Counted from the first letter of the stretch, positions 1 to 10,534 are shown. The stretch: DNA of 64,000 bases from Acidovorax sp. NB1 (GCF_005405905.1 NZ_BJHU01000021.1:248001-312000); one strand, 5' to 3'. Numbers and translations are program-made. Notes: generated by a model not told the origin, from the letters alone.

Positions 1-119
1 CTCAGAAAAACTGGCGTATGACGGGGGCGGCACCTGGGCCGCAGCGGGCAGCGCCGTGGCCATGAAGGCCACAGCAGCCAGGGCGGCCAGCGCCCCGCAG
101 GCGCCCGCGAACCGCGCCA

Positions 120-120
<1 letters not shown>
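1..120 (-). CDS. Secreted protein of unknown function (partial, runs off left edge)
   Basis: Only the first 40 codons are present. The ATG overlaps the hisF stop codon (TAATG), so the gene is probably translated by coupling to hisF as part of the same operon. The N-terminus is a short basic start (Arg3) followed by an Ala/Leu-rich hydrophobic stretch at about residues 4-24 and then PAAAQ, which fits a Sec signal peptide cut near residue 28. No lipobox is visible. The mature domain lies outside the window, so no function can be assigned. In related his operons hisI normally follows hisF, so a secreted protein here is an unusual neighbour. Confidence 0.6.
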
Positions 121-899
<779 letters not shown>

Positions 900-921
900 G
901 TCGGTAGTCAGTCAGCGATTC

Positions 922-1020
922 GTGGGTGGGGCGCCGCCGAGGCCAGCAGACGCCGTGGAACGGGCTTCGCCAGGCCACTGGCGCGTCCCCAGGGGGAGGC
1001 GGCGCTGCCGCTCAGGGGGT
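922..1020. repeat. GC-rich intergenic repeat-like element with hairpins
   Basis: The hisF-hisA gap holds a GC-rich stretch with nested inverted repeats, for example CGCCAG/CTGGCG around 968-983 and a CCCC/GGGGG pair near 997-1020. The arrangement resembles palindromic intergenic elements I recall from Comamonadaceae genomes. No second copy was seen in this window, so membership of a repeat family is inference. It could form structure in the his mRNA between hisA and hisF. Confidence 0.35.
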
Positions 1021-1027
1021 ATCTGTC

Positions 1028-1768
1028 TCAGCCGTTCAACTCGTCGGCGCGCGCTTGCGCAGCGGCAAAGTCCAGGTCGCCGCTGTAGATCGCGCGACCG
1101 CAGATCACGCCCTCGACGCCCTCGCCTTCCACGGCGCACAGCTGTTCGATGTCGGCCATGTTCGACAGGCCGCCCGAGGCGATCACGGGGATGGAGAGCG
1201 CCTGCGCGAGCTTGACGGTGGCGTCGATGTTGATGCCCGAGAGCATGCCGTCGCGGCCGATGTCGGTGTAGATGATGGACTCGACGCCCCAGTCCTCGAA
1301 CTTCTTGGCCAGGTCCACGACCTCGTGGCCGGTGAGCTTGCTCCAGCCGTCGGTGGCCACCTTGCCGTCCTTGGCGTCGAGGCCCACGATGATGTGGCCG
1401 CCGAAGGCGCTGCACGCATCTTTGAGGAAGCCAGGGTTCTTCACGGCCGCCGTGCCGATGATCACGTAGCGCAGGCCGCCGTCGATGTATTTTTCGATGG
1501 TGTCCAGGTCACGGATGCCACCGCCGAGCTGCACAGGAATATCGGAGCCGACCTCTTTGAGGATGGACTTGATGGCGCCGTAGTTCTTGGGCACGCCCGC
1601 AAAGGCGCCGTTCAGGTCCACCAGGTGCAGGCGGCGTGCGCCCGCATCCACCCACTTGCGCGCCATGGCGGCGGGGTCTTCACCAAAGGTGGTGGATTGG
1701 TCCATATCGCCTTGTTTGAGGCGTACACAGTGGCCGTCTTTGAGGTCGATGGCGGGGATAAGCAGCAT
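1028..1768 (-). CDS. hisA: Phosphoribosylformimino-AICAR ribotide isomerase HisA
   Basis: Catalyses the Amadori rearrangement of ProFAR to PRFAR, the fourth step of histidine synthesis. A TIM-barrel protein of 246 residues, the usual length. The catalytic aspartates are Asp8 (IPAIDLKDG) and Asp131 (VGLDAKDG). Phosphate-binding loops are QLGGGIRD and IASGGLSN. It lies 84 bp after hisH and before hisF, the standard hisH-hisA-hisF order, and its product feeds the HisHF complex encoded on either side. Confidence 0.98.
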   Translation of the reverse strand: MLLIPAIDLKDGHCVRLKQGDMDQSTTFGEDPAAMARKWVDAGARRLHLVDLNGAFAGVPKNYGAIKSILKEVGSDIPVQLGGGIRDLDTIEKYIDGGLRYVIIGTAAVKNPGFLKDACSAFGGHIIVGLDAKDGKVATDGWSKLTGHEVVDLAKKFEDWGVESIIYTDIGRDGMLSGINIDATVKLAQALSIPVIASGGLSNMADIEQLCAVEGEGVEGVICGRAIYSGDLDFAAAQARADELNG

Positions 1769-1852
1769 GGTGGTGGGGGTTCGGGGGAGAGGCCTGGTCT
1801 CGGCACAGCCCGAACGGGGTGGTTGAAGGGGAAGGAAGGGGTGGTTGGAAAA

Positions 1853-2536
1853 TCAGGGATTCCAGTGCAGAAAGTTGCGGTACAGGGCCAGGCCGTGTTC
1901 CGCGCTTTTCTCCGGGTGGAATTGCGTCGCAAAAATATTATCGCGTGCAATGGCCGCAGCAAACAAACCGCCGTAGTCGGTTTGCCCCGCACAGTGGGCG
2001 GGATCCTGCGGCAGGGCATAGAAGCTGTGCACAAAGTAGAAATAGCTGTTGTCGGGCACACCGGCCCAGACAGGGTGCACGGCCACGCCGCCCGCAGGGT
2101 GGGGGTGGGCCATCTGGCGCACCTGGTTCCAGCCCATCTGGGGCACCTTGAAACGGCTGCCATCGGCCTGGGTGCGGCCCGCCAGGTCGAACTTGCGCAC
2201 GTCGCCATGGATCAGGCCCAGGCCCGGGGTGTCCCCTTCGGCGCTGTGGTCCAGCAGCATCTGCATGCCCACGCACACGCCGAACATCGGCTTGCTGGCA
2301 GCGGCTTCGAGCACCGATTCCTGCAAGCCGGACTCGCGCAGCTCGCGCATGCAGTCGGGCATGGCGCCCTGACCGGGCAGCACGATGCGCTGCGCGGCGC
2401 GCACGTCTTCGGGGCGCTGGGTGACGACCACGGTCCAGCCCGTGCCCTGTGCGGCGGCCAACACGGCCTGCGAGACGGAGCGCAGGTTGCCCATGCCGTA
2501 GTCCACGACCGCGACGGTTTTTGCTTCCATATTCAT
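1853..2536 (-). CDS. hisH: Imidazole glycerol phosphate synthase, glutamine amidotransferase subunit HisH
   Basis: Class I glutaminase subunit that supplies ammonia to HisF. The triad is visible: Cys88 in FGVCVGMQ, then His207 and Glu209 in TQFHPEKS. Length (227 residues) is slightly above the usual 200-215. Two in-frame ATG codons lie close together (2536 and 2530) and neither has a clear Shine-Dalgarno sequence; the first is used here. The gene starts directly beside a dispersed intergenic repeat that fills most of the 51-bp gap after hisB. Partner of hisF, with hisA between them. Confidence 0.97.
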   Translation of the reverse strand: MNMEAKTVAVVDYGMGNLRSVSQAVLAAAQGTGWTVVVTQRPEDVRAAQRIVLPGQGAMPDCMRELRESGLQESVLEAAASKPMFGVCVGMQMLLDHSAEGDTPGLGLIHGDVRKFDLAGRTQADGSRFKVPQMGWNQVRQMAHPHPAGGVAVHPVWAGVPDNSYFYFVHSFYALPQDPAHCAGQTDYGGLFAAAIARDNIFATQFHPEKSAEHGLALYRNFLHWNP

Positions 2537-2589
2537 AGCTGCTAGCGCTTATCCATCAGGCGGTAGCGCCTGATTTGATCCAAATTTTC
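2531..2589. repeat. Dispersed intergenic repeat, copy 1 (hisB-hisH gap)
   Basis: Contains ATAGCTGCTAGCGC, then CATCAGGCG...GCGCCTGAT and a tail TTTGATCCAAATTTT. The same three modules occur near 10444, 27181, 47322, 55506 and 58482. The element touches the hisB stop codon on one side and the hisH start on the other. Confidence 0.6.
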
Positions 2590-3226
2590 ACAACGAACCC
2601 TTGGTGGAAGGGATGACACCGGCCGAGCGCGGGTCGCGCTCCAGCGCCGCACGCAGCGTGCGCCCGAACGCCTTGAAGATGGTCTCGCACTGGTGGTGGG
2701 CGTTGAAGCCCTTGAGGTTGTCGATGTGCAGCGTCACGCCCGCGTGGTTCACGAAGCCCTGGAAGAACTCGTACACGAGTTGCGTATCGAGCTGGCCGAT
2801 GCTGCCCGCCGTGAACTTCACGTCGATGTGCAGGCCCGGGCGGCCCGAAAAATCAACCACCACGCGCGACAGCGCTTCGTCGAGCGGCACGTAGGCGTGG
2901 CCGTACCGGCGGATGCCCTTCTTGTCGCCCACGGCGCGCGCAAAGGCCTGGCCCAGCGTGATGCCCACGTCTTCCACCGTGTGGTGGCCGTCGATGTGCA
3001 GATCGCCTTCGCAGTCGATGTCCAGGTCAATCAGGCCATGGCGTGCGATCTGATCGAGCATGTGGTCGAAGAAGCCGATGCCGGTGTGCAGCTTGGCCTG
3101 GCCGGTGCCGTCGAGGTTGATGCGCACGGTGATGCGCGTCTCGGCGGTGTTGCGGCTGACTTCGGCGATGCGGTCGGCCATCGGGTCGGCCGATGGGGCG
3201 GAAGGTACGAGTGCGGAGGAAGTCAT
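2588..3226 (-). CDS. hisB: Imidazoleglycerol-phosphate dehydratase HisB
   Basis: Dehydrates imidazole glycerol phosphate to imidazole acetol phosphate, the step after HisHF. Monofunctional form of 212 residues, without the phosphatase domain found in enterobacteria. The two metal-binding motifs are HHTVED (residues 81-86) and AHHQCE (176-181). The start was placed at 3226 because this ATG overlaps the hisC stop (ATGA) and gives the expected family length; longer readings upstream only run into hisC in another frame. About 20 poorly conserved N-terminal residues precede the core. Confidence 0.97.
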   Translation of the reverse strand: MTSSALVPSAPSADPMADRIAEVSRNTAETRITVRINLDGTGQAKLHTGIGFFDHMLDQIARHGLIDLDIDCEGDLHIDGHHTVEDVGITLGQAFARAVGDKKGIRRYGHAYVPLDEALSRVVVDFSGRPGLHIDVKFTAGSIGQLDTQLVYEFFQGFVNHAGVTLHIDNLKGFNAHHQCETIFKAFGRTLRAALERDPRSAGVIPSTKGSL

Positions 3227-4347
3227 AGGGAGGCTTGGAGTGCGGCCAGCATCTGCGCGTTGTCTTCGGCAGCGCCCACCGTGAGGCGCAGGCAGTTGGC
3301 CAGCATGGGGTGCATTGTAGAAACGTTCTTGACGAGCACCTTGCGGTTTTTCATGCCCTCGTAGGCCTTGGCGGAATCCGCCACGCGCACGAGGATCATG
3401 TTCGCCTCGCTGTCCCAGCATTTTTCGATGCCGGGCATCTGGCGCAGGGCGGCAACCACCTTGGTGCGCTCGGCGCGGATCTCGGCGGCCTGGGCGGCGA
3501 ACACGTCGGCGTGCTCCAGCGCAAACAGCGCGGCCTCGCAGTTGAGCACGCTCACGTTGTAGGGCGGGCGCACCTTGTCGATTTCGCTCACAAACGCCGA
3601 AGGCCCGATGAGGTAGCCCAGGCGCACACCCGCGAGGCCAAACTTGCTGAGCGTGCGCATGAGCAGCACGTGGGCGTTGCGCGCGGGCTCTGCGCGCATG
3701 CGGTCGATCCAGGTGCGGCTGGCAAAGGGCTGGTAGGCCTCGTCCATCACCACGATGCCGCCCTGCGCGCCTGCGGCGTCGATGATGCGCTGCACCGCGC
3801 CCTCGTCCCACAGCGTGGCCGTGGGGTTGTTGGGATAGGCGATGTAGGTGATGGCGGGGTTGTGCTGGGCGATGGCAGCCAGCATGGCGGGTTCATCCAG
3901 CTCGAAGTCGGGCGTGAGCGGCACGCCGACAAAGTCCAGGCCCTGCAGCTGCGCAGACAGCGGGTACATCACGAAGCCTGGCATGGGCGCGAGCATGGTG
4001 GCGCGCTGGCCCGTGCCAGGCTGTGCGCAGGCCAGGGCCAGCAGGGTGATGAGCTCGTCCGAGCCGTTGCCCAGCACAATGCCGTAGCCCTCGGGCAGGC
4101 CGGCGTACTGAGCGAGGGCCGCCTTCAGGTCCAGCAGGCGGTCGCCGGGGTAGCGGTTGAGCGCGAGCGCCCCCAGGCGCTGGCCCAGCGCGGCCTGCAG
4201 ATGCGCGGGCAGGCGGAACGGGTTCTCCATCGCGTCCATCTTGAGCATGCCGGTGGAAGGCTGCACGCCATAGGCATGCATGGCGCGCACGTCGGGGCGG
4301 ATGCGGGCCAGGGCTTGAAGCGGGGAAGATGGAGCGGCGTTGGTCAT
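3223..4347 (-). CDS. hisC: Histidinol-phosphate aminotransferase HisC
   Basis: PLP enzyme that transaminates imidazole acetol phosphate to histidinol phosphate with glutamate. It has 374 residues in the class I/II aminotransferase fold. The PLP lysine is Lys235 in [10 protein letters not shown]; the PNNP loop is at 172-175 and the MDEAY strand at about 201-205. The ATG at 4347 was chosen because it overlaps the stop of the PIN toxin gene (ATGA) and gives a family-typical N-terminus. In related genomes hisC follows hisD; here it sits behind a toxin-antitoxin pair. It may therefore share that module's promoter, unless a promoter lies inside the toxin gene. Confidence 0.97.
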   Translation of the reverse strand: MTNAAPSSPLQALARIRPDVRAMHAYGVQPSTGMLKMDAMENPFRLPAHLQAALGQRLGALALNRYPGDRLLDLKAALAQYAGLPEGYGIVLGNGSDELITLLALACAQPGTGQRATMLAPMPGFVMYPLSAQLQGLDFVGVPLTPDFELDEPAMLAAIAQHNPAITYIAYPNNPTATLWDEGAVQRIIDAAGAQGGIVVMDEAYQPFASRTWIDRMRAEPARNAHVLLMRTLSKFGLAGVRLGYLIGPSAFVSEIDKVRPPYNVSVLNCEAALFALEHADVFAAQAAEIRAERTKVVAALRQMPGIEKCWDSEANMILVRVADSAKAYEGMKNRKVLVKNVSTMHPMLANCLRLTVGAAEDNAQMLAALQASL

Positions 4348-4796
4348 TCGGCGGTGTCCAGTTCGTTGGGGGAGGTGAGAAACGGGTTGACGGGTGTGAC
4401 CGCATCCATGGGCTCGCCGTGCGGCAGCGCCTCGGTCAGCAGATAGCGGCAGCCCTGCTGGTGGGCCGACGAGAGGATGAGCGCATCCCAGTAGCCCAGG
4501 CGGTAGCGGTCCTGCAGGTCCCAGGCGCCGTCCACGGTGTAGGAGTCCAGGTGCGGCGGCAGCCACACGCGCAGGCGGCGCACCTGGGCACGCACCTGCT
4601 GCAGCACCTGCGGGCCGTCGAAACGCTGGATGGCCTGGTTGTACAGCTCGTTGAGCACCTGCGAGCTGATGCGGCCGCTGCGCGTTTGCCAGCAAAAGGC
4701 GACCCATTCACGCGCCCGCGCCTGGCGCTCGGCATCGCGGTCGTCCACGCTGGCGAGCAGGATTTCGGTATCGACAAAGATGGGGACGGTGCTCAT
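4344..4796 (-). CDS. PIN-domain protein, probable VapC-like toxin RNase
   Basis: A 150-residue PIN-domain protein, resembling the COG5573 group. Candidate metal-binding acidic residues are Asp9 (FVDTEILL), Glu50 (LNELYNQ), Asp104 (GYWDALILSSA) and Glu122 (LLTEALPHG). PIN toxins are Mg-dependent RNases that block growth when freed from their antitoxin. A small ribbon-helix-helix-like gene lies 14 bp upstream, so the pair reads as a type II toxin-antitoxin module. The 3' end overlaps hisC by 4 bp. Activity and target are not shown by the sequence; a retired or domesticated toxin is possible. Confidence 0.85.
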   Translation of the reverse strand: MSTVPIFVDTEILLASVDDRDAERQARAREWVAFCWQTRSGRISSQVLNELYNQAIQRFDGPQVLQQVRAQVRRLRVWLPPHLDSYTVDGAWDLQDRYRLGYWDALILSSAHQQGCRYLLTEALPHGEPMDAVTPVNPFLTSPNELDTAE

Positions 4797-4810
4797 GCGT
4801 TCTGCCCTGC

Positions 4811-5035
4811 TCAGCGCAAAAACAGGGTGTCGCGCGGCACATAGGGCCCGCTGGACGCGCCCCAGGACTCAAACCCCAGCGCCTCGCGCATGGCCTGGGC
4901 GTAGGCGTCTTCCTGGCGCATCTTTTCGGCCAGCCATTCACCGAGCAGGCGCGACACGCTGCTGCCGCGCTTGGCGGCTTCCACGCGCACCCATTCGGCA
5001 ACGGCGTCGTCCATGGTCACGGTGATGTTCTTCAT
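4811..5035 (-). CDS. Ribbon-helix-helix (CopG-like) antitoxin
   Basis: A small 74-residue protein. Residues 1-40 fit a ribbon-helix-helix DNA-binding fold: a strand (NITVTMDD), a helix with EWVRVEAAKRG, then SSVSRLLGEWL. The C-terminal part, rich in charged and aromatic residues (to PRDTLFLR), would be the toxin-binding arm. The ATG at 5035 was preferred over a TTG 6 bp upstream. No Shine-Dalgarno sequence precedes it and a TAATAT box lies only 8-14 bases away, so the mRNA may be leaderless or nearly so. Likely binds the two palindromes directly upstream and represses its own operon. Confidence 0.8.
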   Translation of the reverse strand: MKNITVTMDDAVAEWVRVEAAKRGSSVSRLLGEWLAEKMRQEDAYAQAMREALGFESWGASSGPYVPRDTLFLR

Positions 5036-5049
5036 GGGCAAAATATTAC

Positions 5050-5078
5050 ACGAAGTTCGTGCAACACGAAGTTCGTGT
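5050..5078. promoter_or_regulatory. Double-palindrome operator of the antitoxin/PIN/hisC operon
   Basis: Two identical 13-bp palindromes, CACGAAGTTCGTG, at 5050-5062 and 5066-5078, separated by CAA and so repeated with a 16-bp period. They lie 14 bp upstream of the antitoxin ATG, next to an AT-rich TAATAT element on the minus strand. Tandem inverted repeats of this kind are typical operators for ribbon-helix-helix antitoxins. They also lie just beyond the 3' end of the MocR gene, so nothing else nearby would obviously use them. Confidence 0.8.
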
Positions 5079-5091
5079 TATTTTCAGGCAA

Positions 5092-6546
5092 TCATGCGGC
5101 CCGGGGTTGTGCGCTCTTGTGCAGCATCTGGCAGGCCATGTCACCCACGGTGCGCAGCGCCGCCAGATGGGCGGGCGACCAGTCGCCCCCCACGCCGATG
5201 CGCAGGCAGTTGCGAAACCGCCCGCTGGCGCTGAACACCGTGCCGGGCGCAATCAGGATCTGCTTTTCCAGGCAGGCTTCGTGCAACTGCACCGAATCCA
5301 GCGCGCGGGGCAGCTCCAGCCACAGCAGCAGGCCTCCCGGCGGATCGCTCACGCGCGTGCCCTGCGGGAAATGCGCCGCAATCACGTGGCGCACCTCGTC
5401 CATGCGCGCCGCCACCGCTGCGCGCAGCTGGCGCATCGCGGCCGCATGGCCCGCCTGGGTGATGAGGTCGGCCAGCGCCAGCTCCAGCACGGCCGACTGG
5501 CCACCCGCCTGCAGGTCCTTGATGGCGCGCACCTTGTCGGCCCAGCGCCCGGCTTCCAGCCAGCCCAGGCGCAGGCCCGGCGCCAGCGTTTTGGAGAACG
5601 AGTCGCACAGCATCACGTGGCCCGTGGTGTCGTACGACTTGACGGTGCGGCGCATCTCGTCCACCTCCACGAGGTCGTTGTAGATCGCGTCCTCGATCAC
5701 CGCCATGCCATACCGTGCCGCCATCTGCGCCAGGCGCTTGCGCTCGGCCTGGGGCATGCAGCTGCCCAGCGGGTTGCTGAGCGTGGGCACCACCATCAGG
5801 GCCTTCACAGGCTGGGTCTCCAGCGCCAGCTGCAAGGCATCGAGCGACAGGCCGTTGCGCGGATGGGTGGGGATTTCCAGCGCGCGCAGGTGCAGGCCCT
5901 GCAGCACCTCCAGAAACGAAAAATGCGTGGGCGACTCCAGAGCCACCACATCGCCTGGCTGCGTCACCGCGCGCAGGCACAGCGCAATGCTGTCCATGCA
6001 GCCGCCAGTGACCACGATGTTCTCCGGGTCCAGGCTGCAGCCCAGGCTGACGGCATACCGCGCAATCGCACGGCGTGCATCCTCATGCCCTGACGAGGTC
6101 GGGTAGGTGCACAGCAGGTTGCGGTGGCGCTGCGCTGCACGCACCACGGCCCGGCGCACCCGGTCGGGGTTGAACAGCTCGGGGCCGGGCGTGCCGCTGC
6201 TGTACGACACCATGTTCTCGGGCTGGTTGCGCCCCAGGATGCGCTGGCCCAGCCAGTCCACCGACACCTCGCGCGGGCGGCGCATGGGGCGCGGCGTGCT
6301 GGGCTCGGGCAGGCTCACGGGCCGCGCCGCCACAAAAAATCCGGAGCGCGGGCGGGCCGTGATCAGGCGCGCGTCCTCCAGCCAGTGGTAGGCCTGCACC
6401 ACCGTGGTCTGCGCCACGCCATGCTGGCGCGCCAGTTCGCGCACCGAAGGCAGCTTTTCGCCGCGCGCCAGGGTGCCGTTGCGGATCAGCTGCGCGAGCT
6501 GTTCGGCGATTTGAAGGTAGAGCGGGGGGGCGTCATCGGTGGCCAT
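5092..6546 (-). CDS. MocR/PdxR-type transcriptional regulator (GntR wHTH + aminotransferase fold)
   Basis: A 484-residue fusion of a GntR-type winged helix (about residues 8-75, with LPSVRELARQHGV as recognition helix region) and a class I aminotransferase fold (from about 110). The PLP-binding lysine is Lys319 in DSFSKTLAPGLRLGW; LSNPLG and EDAIYND motifs are also present, so cofactor binding is likely. Such regulators sense PLP or amino-acid adducts and usually control a divergent neighbour. The neighbour here is the DUF2917 gene, with six CTGTAC-type boxes between the two. The start is the ATG at 6546. It lies between the two halves of the his gene cluster. Its effector is unknown. Confidence 0.9.
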   Translation of the reverse strand: MATDDAPPLYLQIAEQLAQLIRNGTLARGEKLPSVRELARQHGVAQTTVVQAYHWLEDARLITARPRSGFFVAARPVSLPEPSTPRPMRRPREVSVDWLGQRILGRNQPENMVSYSSGTPGPELFNPDRVRRAVVRAAQRHRNLLCTYPTSSGHEDARRAIARYAVSLGCSLDPENIVVTGGCMDSIALCLRAVTQPGDVVALESPTHFSFLEVLQGLHLRALEIPTHPRNGLSLDALQLALETQPVKALMVVPTLSNPLGSCMPQAERKRLAQMAARYGMAVIEDAIYNDLVEVDEMRRTVKSYDTTGHVMLCDSFSKTLAPGLRLGWLEAGRWADKVRAIKDLQAGGQSAVLELALADLITQAGHAAAMRQLRAAVAARMDEVRHVIAAHFPQGTRVSDPPGGLLLWLELPRALDSVQLHEACLEKQILIAPGTVFSASGRFRNCLRIGVGGDWSPAHLAALRTVGDMACQMLHKSAQPRAA

Positions 6547-6555
6547 GCGAGCATT

Positions 6556-6639
6556 CTGTACTGATCGCTGCGCCAAAGGGCAGTACAGAGGCGCATCTGT
6601 ACGGGCAGTACAGATCCCCTGTACTGGCCATCTGTACTG
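6556..6639. promoter_or_regulatory. Six-box CTGTACTG/CAGTACAG array between divergent MocR and DUF2917 genes
   Basis: Six 8-bp boxes in 84 bp: CTGTACTG at 6556, 6619 and 6632, CTGTACGG at 6597, and the reverse form CAGTACAG at 6581 and 6606. Boxes at 6597/6606 and 6606/6619 face each other as close inverted pairs, while 6619 and 6632 are direct repeats 13 bp apart. The array fills most of the divergent intergenic region and is the obvious candidate for MocR binding sites; this family often binds multiple direct and inverted repeats. Confidence 0.8.
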
Positions 6640-6699
6640 CATCAGGTGGCCCCAGGCTGTGGCTGGCCGCCAAAGCCTTGCGCCCGCACAGTGGAAGGC

Positions 6700-7113
6700 A
6701 TGAAAACCCAGCCCGCCCCCACCCCTTCGTCGCCCGCCACTGCCCCACAGGTGCCGGGTGCCCTGCCACTCCAATGGAAGCGCCAGCCCCTGCCACCGCT
6801 GCAGGCCGTCCAGGTGCTCGACTTCCGCGCGGGCGACATCGCCCTGCTCGAAGTCGAACAAGGCCGCGTCTGGGTGACCTGCGACGGCCTGCTGGAAGAC
6901 TATTTTCTGGAAGCAGGCCAGCGCCTGTCGTTCACCGGGCCCGTGCGGCTGCGTGTCAGTGCAGAAGGCCGCCAGCCTGCACGGCTGAACTGGGCGCAGC
7001 ACCGGGCAGTGGCAAGCGCCGCCTATCCGCCTGCACCCACAGCAGCCTCTCTGCCCAAAGCCACAGCACCCGCACAGGGTGCCCTGCCCCGGGGCGCGAT
7101 CAGCGCGGCTTGA
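6700..7113 (+). CDS. DUF2917 domain protein
   Basis: A 137-residue protein. Residues about 35-100 match my recollection of DUF2917, a small beta-rich cupin-like domain ([19 protein letters not shown], then EAGQRLSF). N- and C-terminal tails are Pro/Ala-rich and probably disordered. No signal peptide or membrane segment is evident. The function of the family is unknown. The ATG at 6700 follows GGAAGG closely; an upstream in-frame ATG at 6646 lies next to the box array and is less likely. Divergent from, and probably regulated by, the MocR gene. Its last 14 bp overlap the 3' end of hisD on the opposite strand. Confidence 0.75.
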   Translation: MKTQPAPTPSSPATAPQVPGALPLQWKRQPLPPLQAVQVLDFRAGDIALLEVEQGRVWVTCDGLLEDYFLEAGQRLSFTGPVRLRVSAEGRQPARLNWAQHRAVASAAYPPAPTAASLPKATAPAQGALPRGAISAA

Positions 7114-8482
7114 CGGGCGTGGTCAGGCGCATTTCCGCCGCCTGCGCGTGGGCCTGCAGGCCCTCGCCATAGGCCAGCTCGGCGGCGATGGTGCCCAGCA
7201 CCTGGGCACCGGCCTCGCTCACCTCGATGAGGCTGCTGCGCTTTTGGAAGTCGTACACGCCCAGGGGCGACGAGAAACGTGCGGTGCCGCTGGTGGGCAG
7301 CACGTGGTTGGGGCCTGCGCAGTAGTCGCCCAGGCTTTCAGAGGTGTAGGCACCGAGGAAGATCGCACCCGCGTGGCGCAGCAGCGGCTCCCAGCGGTGG
7401 GGGTCGGTGCTGCTGACCTCCAAGTGCTCGGGCGCGATGCGGTTGCTGATGGCGCAGGCTTCTTCCATGTCCTTCGTCAGGATCAGTGCGCCCCGGCCGG
7501 TAAGGCTCTTGGCGATGATCTCGGCGCGCGGCATGGTGGGCAGCAGGCGGTCGATCTCGCGCTGTACGGCGTCGAGATAGGCGGCATCGGGGCACAGCAG
7601 GATGCTCTGGGCCAGCTCGTCGTGTTCGGCCTGGCTGAAGAGGTCCATGGCCACCCAGTCGGGCGGCGTGGTGCCGTCGGCCAGCACCAGGATTTCGCTC
7701 GGGCCTGCAATCATGTCGATGCCCACGGTGCCGAACACGCGCTTCTTGGCGCTGGCTACGTAGGCGTTGCCGGGGCCGGTGATCTTGTCCACCTTGGGCA
7801 CGGTGGCCGTGCCGTAGGCCAGTGCAGCCACGGCCTGGGCGCCGCCGATGGTGAAGGCGCGCGTGACGCCGGCCACGTAGGCGGCGGCCAGCACCAGCTC
7901 ATTGCGCTCGCCCTTGGTCGAGGTGCCCTCGCCCGTTCCGCCTGTGGCCACGCTGCCGCGCACCGGCGTGGGCACGACCATGATGATTTCCTGCACGCCC
8001 GCCACATGGGCCGGGATGGCGTTCATCAACAGGCTGGACGGATACGCGGCCTTGCCGCCGGGTACGTAGATGCCCACGCGATCCAGCGGCGTGACCTTCT
8101 GGCCCAGCAGCGTGCCGTCTTCGTCGCGGTAGCTCCAGCTCTCGCCCGAGGCCTTCTTCTGCGCTTCGTGGTAGCTGCGCACGCGCTTGGCGGCGGCCTG
8201 CAGCGCGTCGCGCTGGGCCTGCGGGATGGCGTCGAACGCGGCTTTGAAGTCGGCCTGGGTCAGTTCCAGCGCCGCCATGGTGGGCGCCGAAAGGCCGTCG
8301 AAGCGGGCGGTGTACTCCAGCACGGCGGCGTCGCCACGCTTTTGCACGTCGGCCAGGATGTCGGCCACGCGCTGCTCGATGGCCGCGTCGGTGTCGGCAG
8401 ACCAATGCAGGCGGACTGCAAAATCAGCCTCAAAAGTGGCCGCAGCGGTGGACAGACGGGCGGGAGCAGCTACCAAAGTCAT
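7100..8482 (-). CDS. hisD: Histidinol dehydrogenase HisD
   Basis: Zn-dependent enzyme that oxidises histidinol to histidine with two NAD in the last two steps of the pathway. It has 460 residues from the ATG at 8482, 22 bp after the hisG stop; a longer reading to 8542 would overlap hisG. Family motifs seen are [18 protein letters not shown] (Zn/substrate Gln and His), IAPEHLE (catalytic Glu-His pair) and [12 protein letters not shown]. It forms an operon with hisG and murA upstream. Transcription then meets the convergent DUF2917 gene, so hisD is cut off from hisC, which normally follows. Confidence 0.98.
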   Translation of the reverse strand: MTLVAAPARLSTAAATFEADFAVRLHWSADTDAAIEQRVADILADVQKRGDAAVLEYTARFDGLSAPTMAALELTQADFKAAFDAIPQAQRDALQAAAKRVRSYHEAQKKASGESWSYRDEDGTLLGQKVTPLDRVGIYVPGGKAAYPSSLLMNAIPAHVAGVQEIIMVVPTPVRGSVATGGTGEGTSTKGERNELVLAAAYVAGVTRAFTIGGAQAVAALAYGTATVPKVDKITGPGNAYVASAKKRVFGTVGIDMIAGPSEILVLADGTTPPDWVAMDLFSQAEHDELAQSILLCPDAAYLDAVQREIDRLLPTMPRAEIIAKSLTGRGALILTKDMEEACAISNRIAPEHLEVSSTDPHRWEPLLRHAGAIFLGAYTSESLGDYCAGPNHVLPTSGTARFSSPLGVYDFQKRSSLIEVSEAGAQVLGTIAAELAYGEGLQAHAQAAEMRLTTPVKPR

Positions 8483-8504
8483 AGTGTCAGTCGGTGGAGA
8501 TGGA

Positions 8505-9154
8505 TCAGTTTTTTTCAGCCGGTATGGCCGAGGCGAACGCATCGATGATGCGGCGCAGCGGCGCCTGCTTGAGCTTGAGCGCCGCCTGGTTCACGACCAG
8601 GTGGGAGCTGATGTCCATGATGCGCTCGACCTCGACCAGGTGGTTGGCCTTGAGCGTGTTGCCGGTGGAGACCAGGTCCACGATGGCATCGGCCAGGCCG
8701 GTCAGCGGGGCCAGCTCCATGCTGCCGTACAGCTTGACCATGTCCACGTGCACGCCCTTGGTCGCAAAGAAGTCGCGGGCGATGCTGGTGTACTTGGTGG
8801 CAACCTTCAGGCGTGCGCCCTGCTTCACGGCGCGTTCGTAGTCGAAGTCGTTGCGCACGGCCACGCTCACGCGGCACTTGGCGATTTGCAGGTCCAGCGG
8901 CTGGTACAGGCCCTGGCCGCCGTGCTCGATGAGGGTGTCCTTGCCGGTCACGCCGATGTCGGCACCACCGTACTGCACGTAGGTGGGCACATCGGTGGCG
9001 CGCACCAGCACCACACGCACGTCGGGCTGGTTGGTGGGCAGGATGAGCTTGCGCGACTTTTCGGGGTCTTCCAGCACCTCGATGCCTGCGGCGGCCAGCA
9101 GCGGCAGGGTTTCGTCAAAGATGCGGCCCTTGGAAAGCGCCAGTGTGATCATCG

Positions 9155-9158
<4 letters not shown>
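8505..9158 (-). CDS. hisG: ATP phosphoribosyltransferase, short form HisG(S)
   Basis: Catalyses the committed step of histidine synthesis, joining ATP and PRPP. At 217 residues it is the short form that lacks the C-terminal ACT-like regulatory domain; short HisG enzymes work with HisZ, which is not in this window. The PRPP-binding region is near residues 150-170 ([19 protein letters not shown]). The ATG at 9158 overlaps the murA stop (ATGA); a second ATG two codons later is equally possible. The coupling to murA follows the gene order usual in this group. Confidence 0.97.
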
Positions 9159-10429
<1,271 letters not shown>

Positions 10430-10443
10430 GTCAGGTAACCAGA

Positions 10444-10501
10444 ATATGAATAAAAATGGGCTTCACCGCGCATCCATCATGCGCTGTTAGCTATCAATAA
10501 A
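10444..10501. repeat. Dispersed intergenic repeat, copy 2 (ibaG-murA gap)
   Basis: On the minus strand it reads TTATTGATAGCTAACAGCGC, then ATGATGGATGCGCGG, then an A/T-rich tail. These are the same modules as the copies at 2531, 27181 and 47322. It lies 15 bp upstream of the murA start codon. Confidence 0.6.
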
Positions 10502-10506
10502 TGAGC

Positions 10507-10534
10507 AAACACCCGGCACTCTGCCCCGGTGTTT
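10507..10534 (-). terminator. Hairpin at the 3' end of ibaG, possible weak terminator
   Basis: Inverted repeat AAACACC(C)GG ... CCGGTGTTT overlapping the ibaG stop codon. On the minus strand it ends in TGTTTGCTCATTT, which is only partly U-rich. It may reduce read-through from ibaG into murA rather than end transcription fully. Confidence 0.35.

Noticed and set aside
926-2545. A 539-codon plus-strand frame opposite hisA and hisH
   Set aside because: Same type of antisense shadow; both opposite genes are complete and well conserved.
3226-3811. N-terminal extension of hisB in the long open frame
   Set aside because: It overlaps conserved hisC sequence; the ATGA overlap at 3226 gives the normal HisB start.
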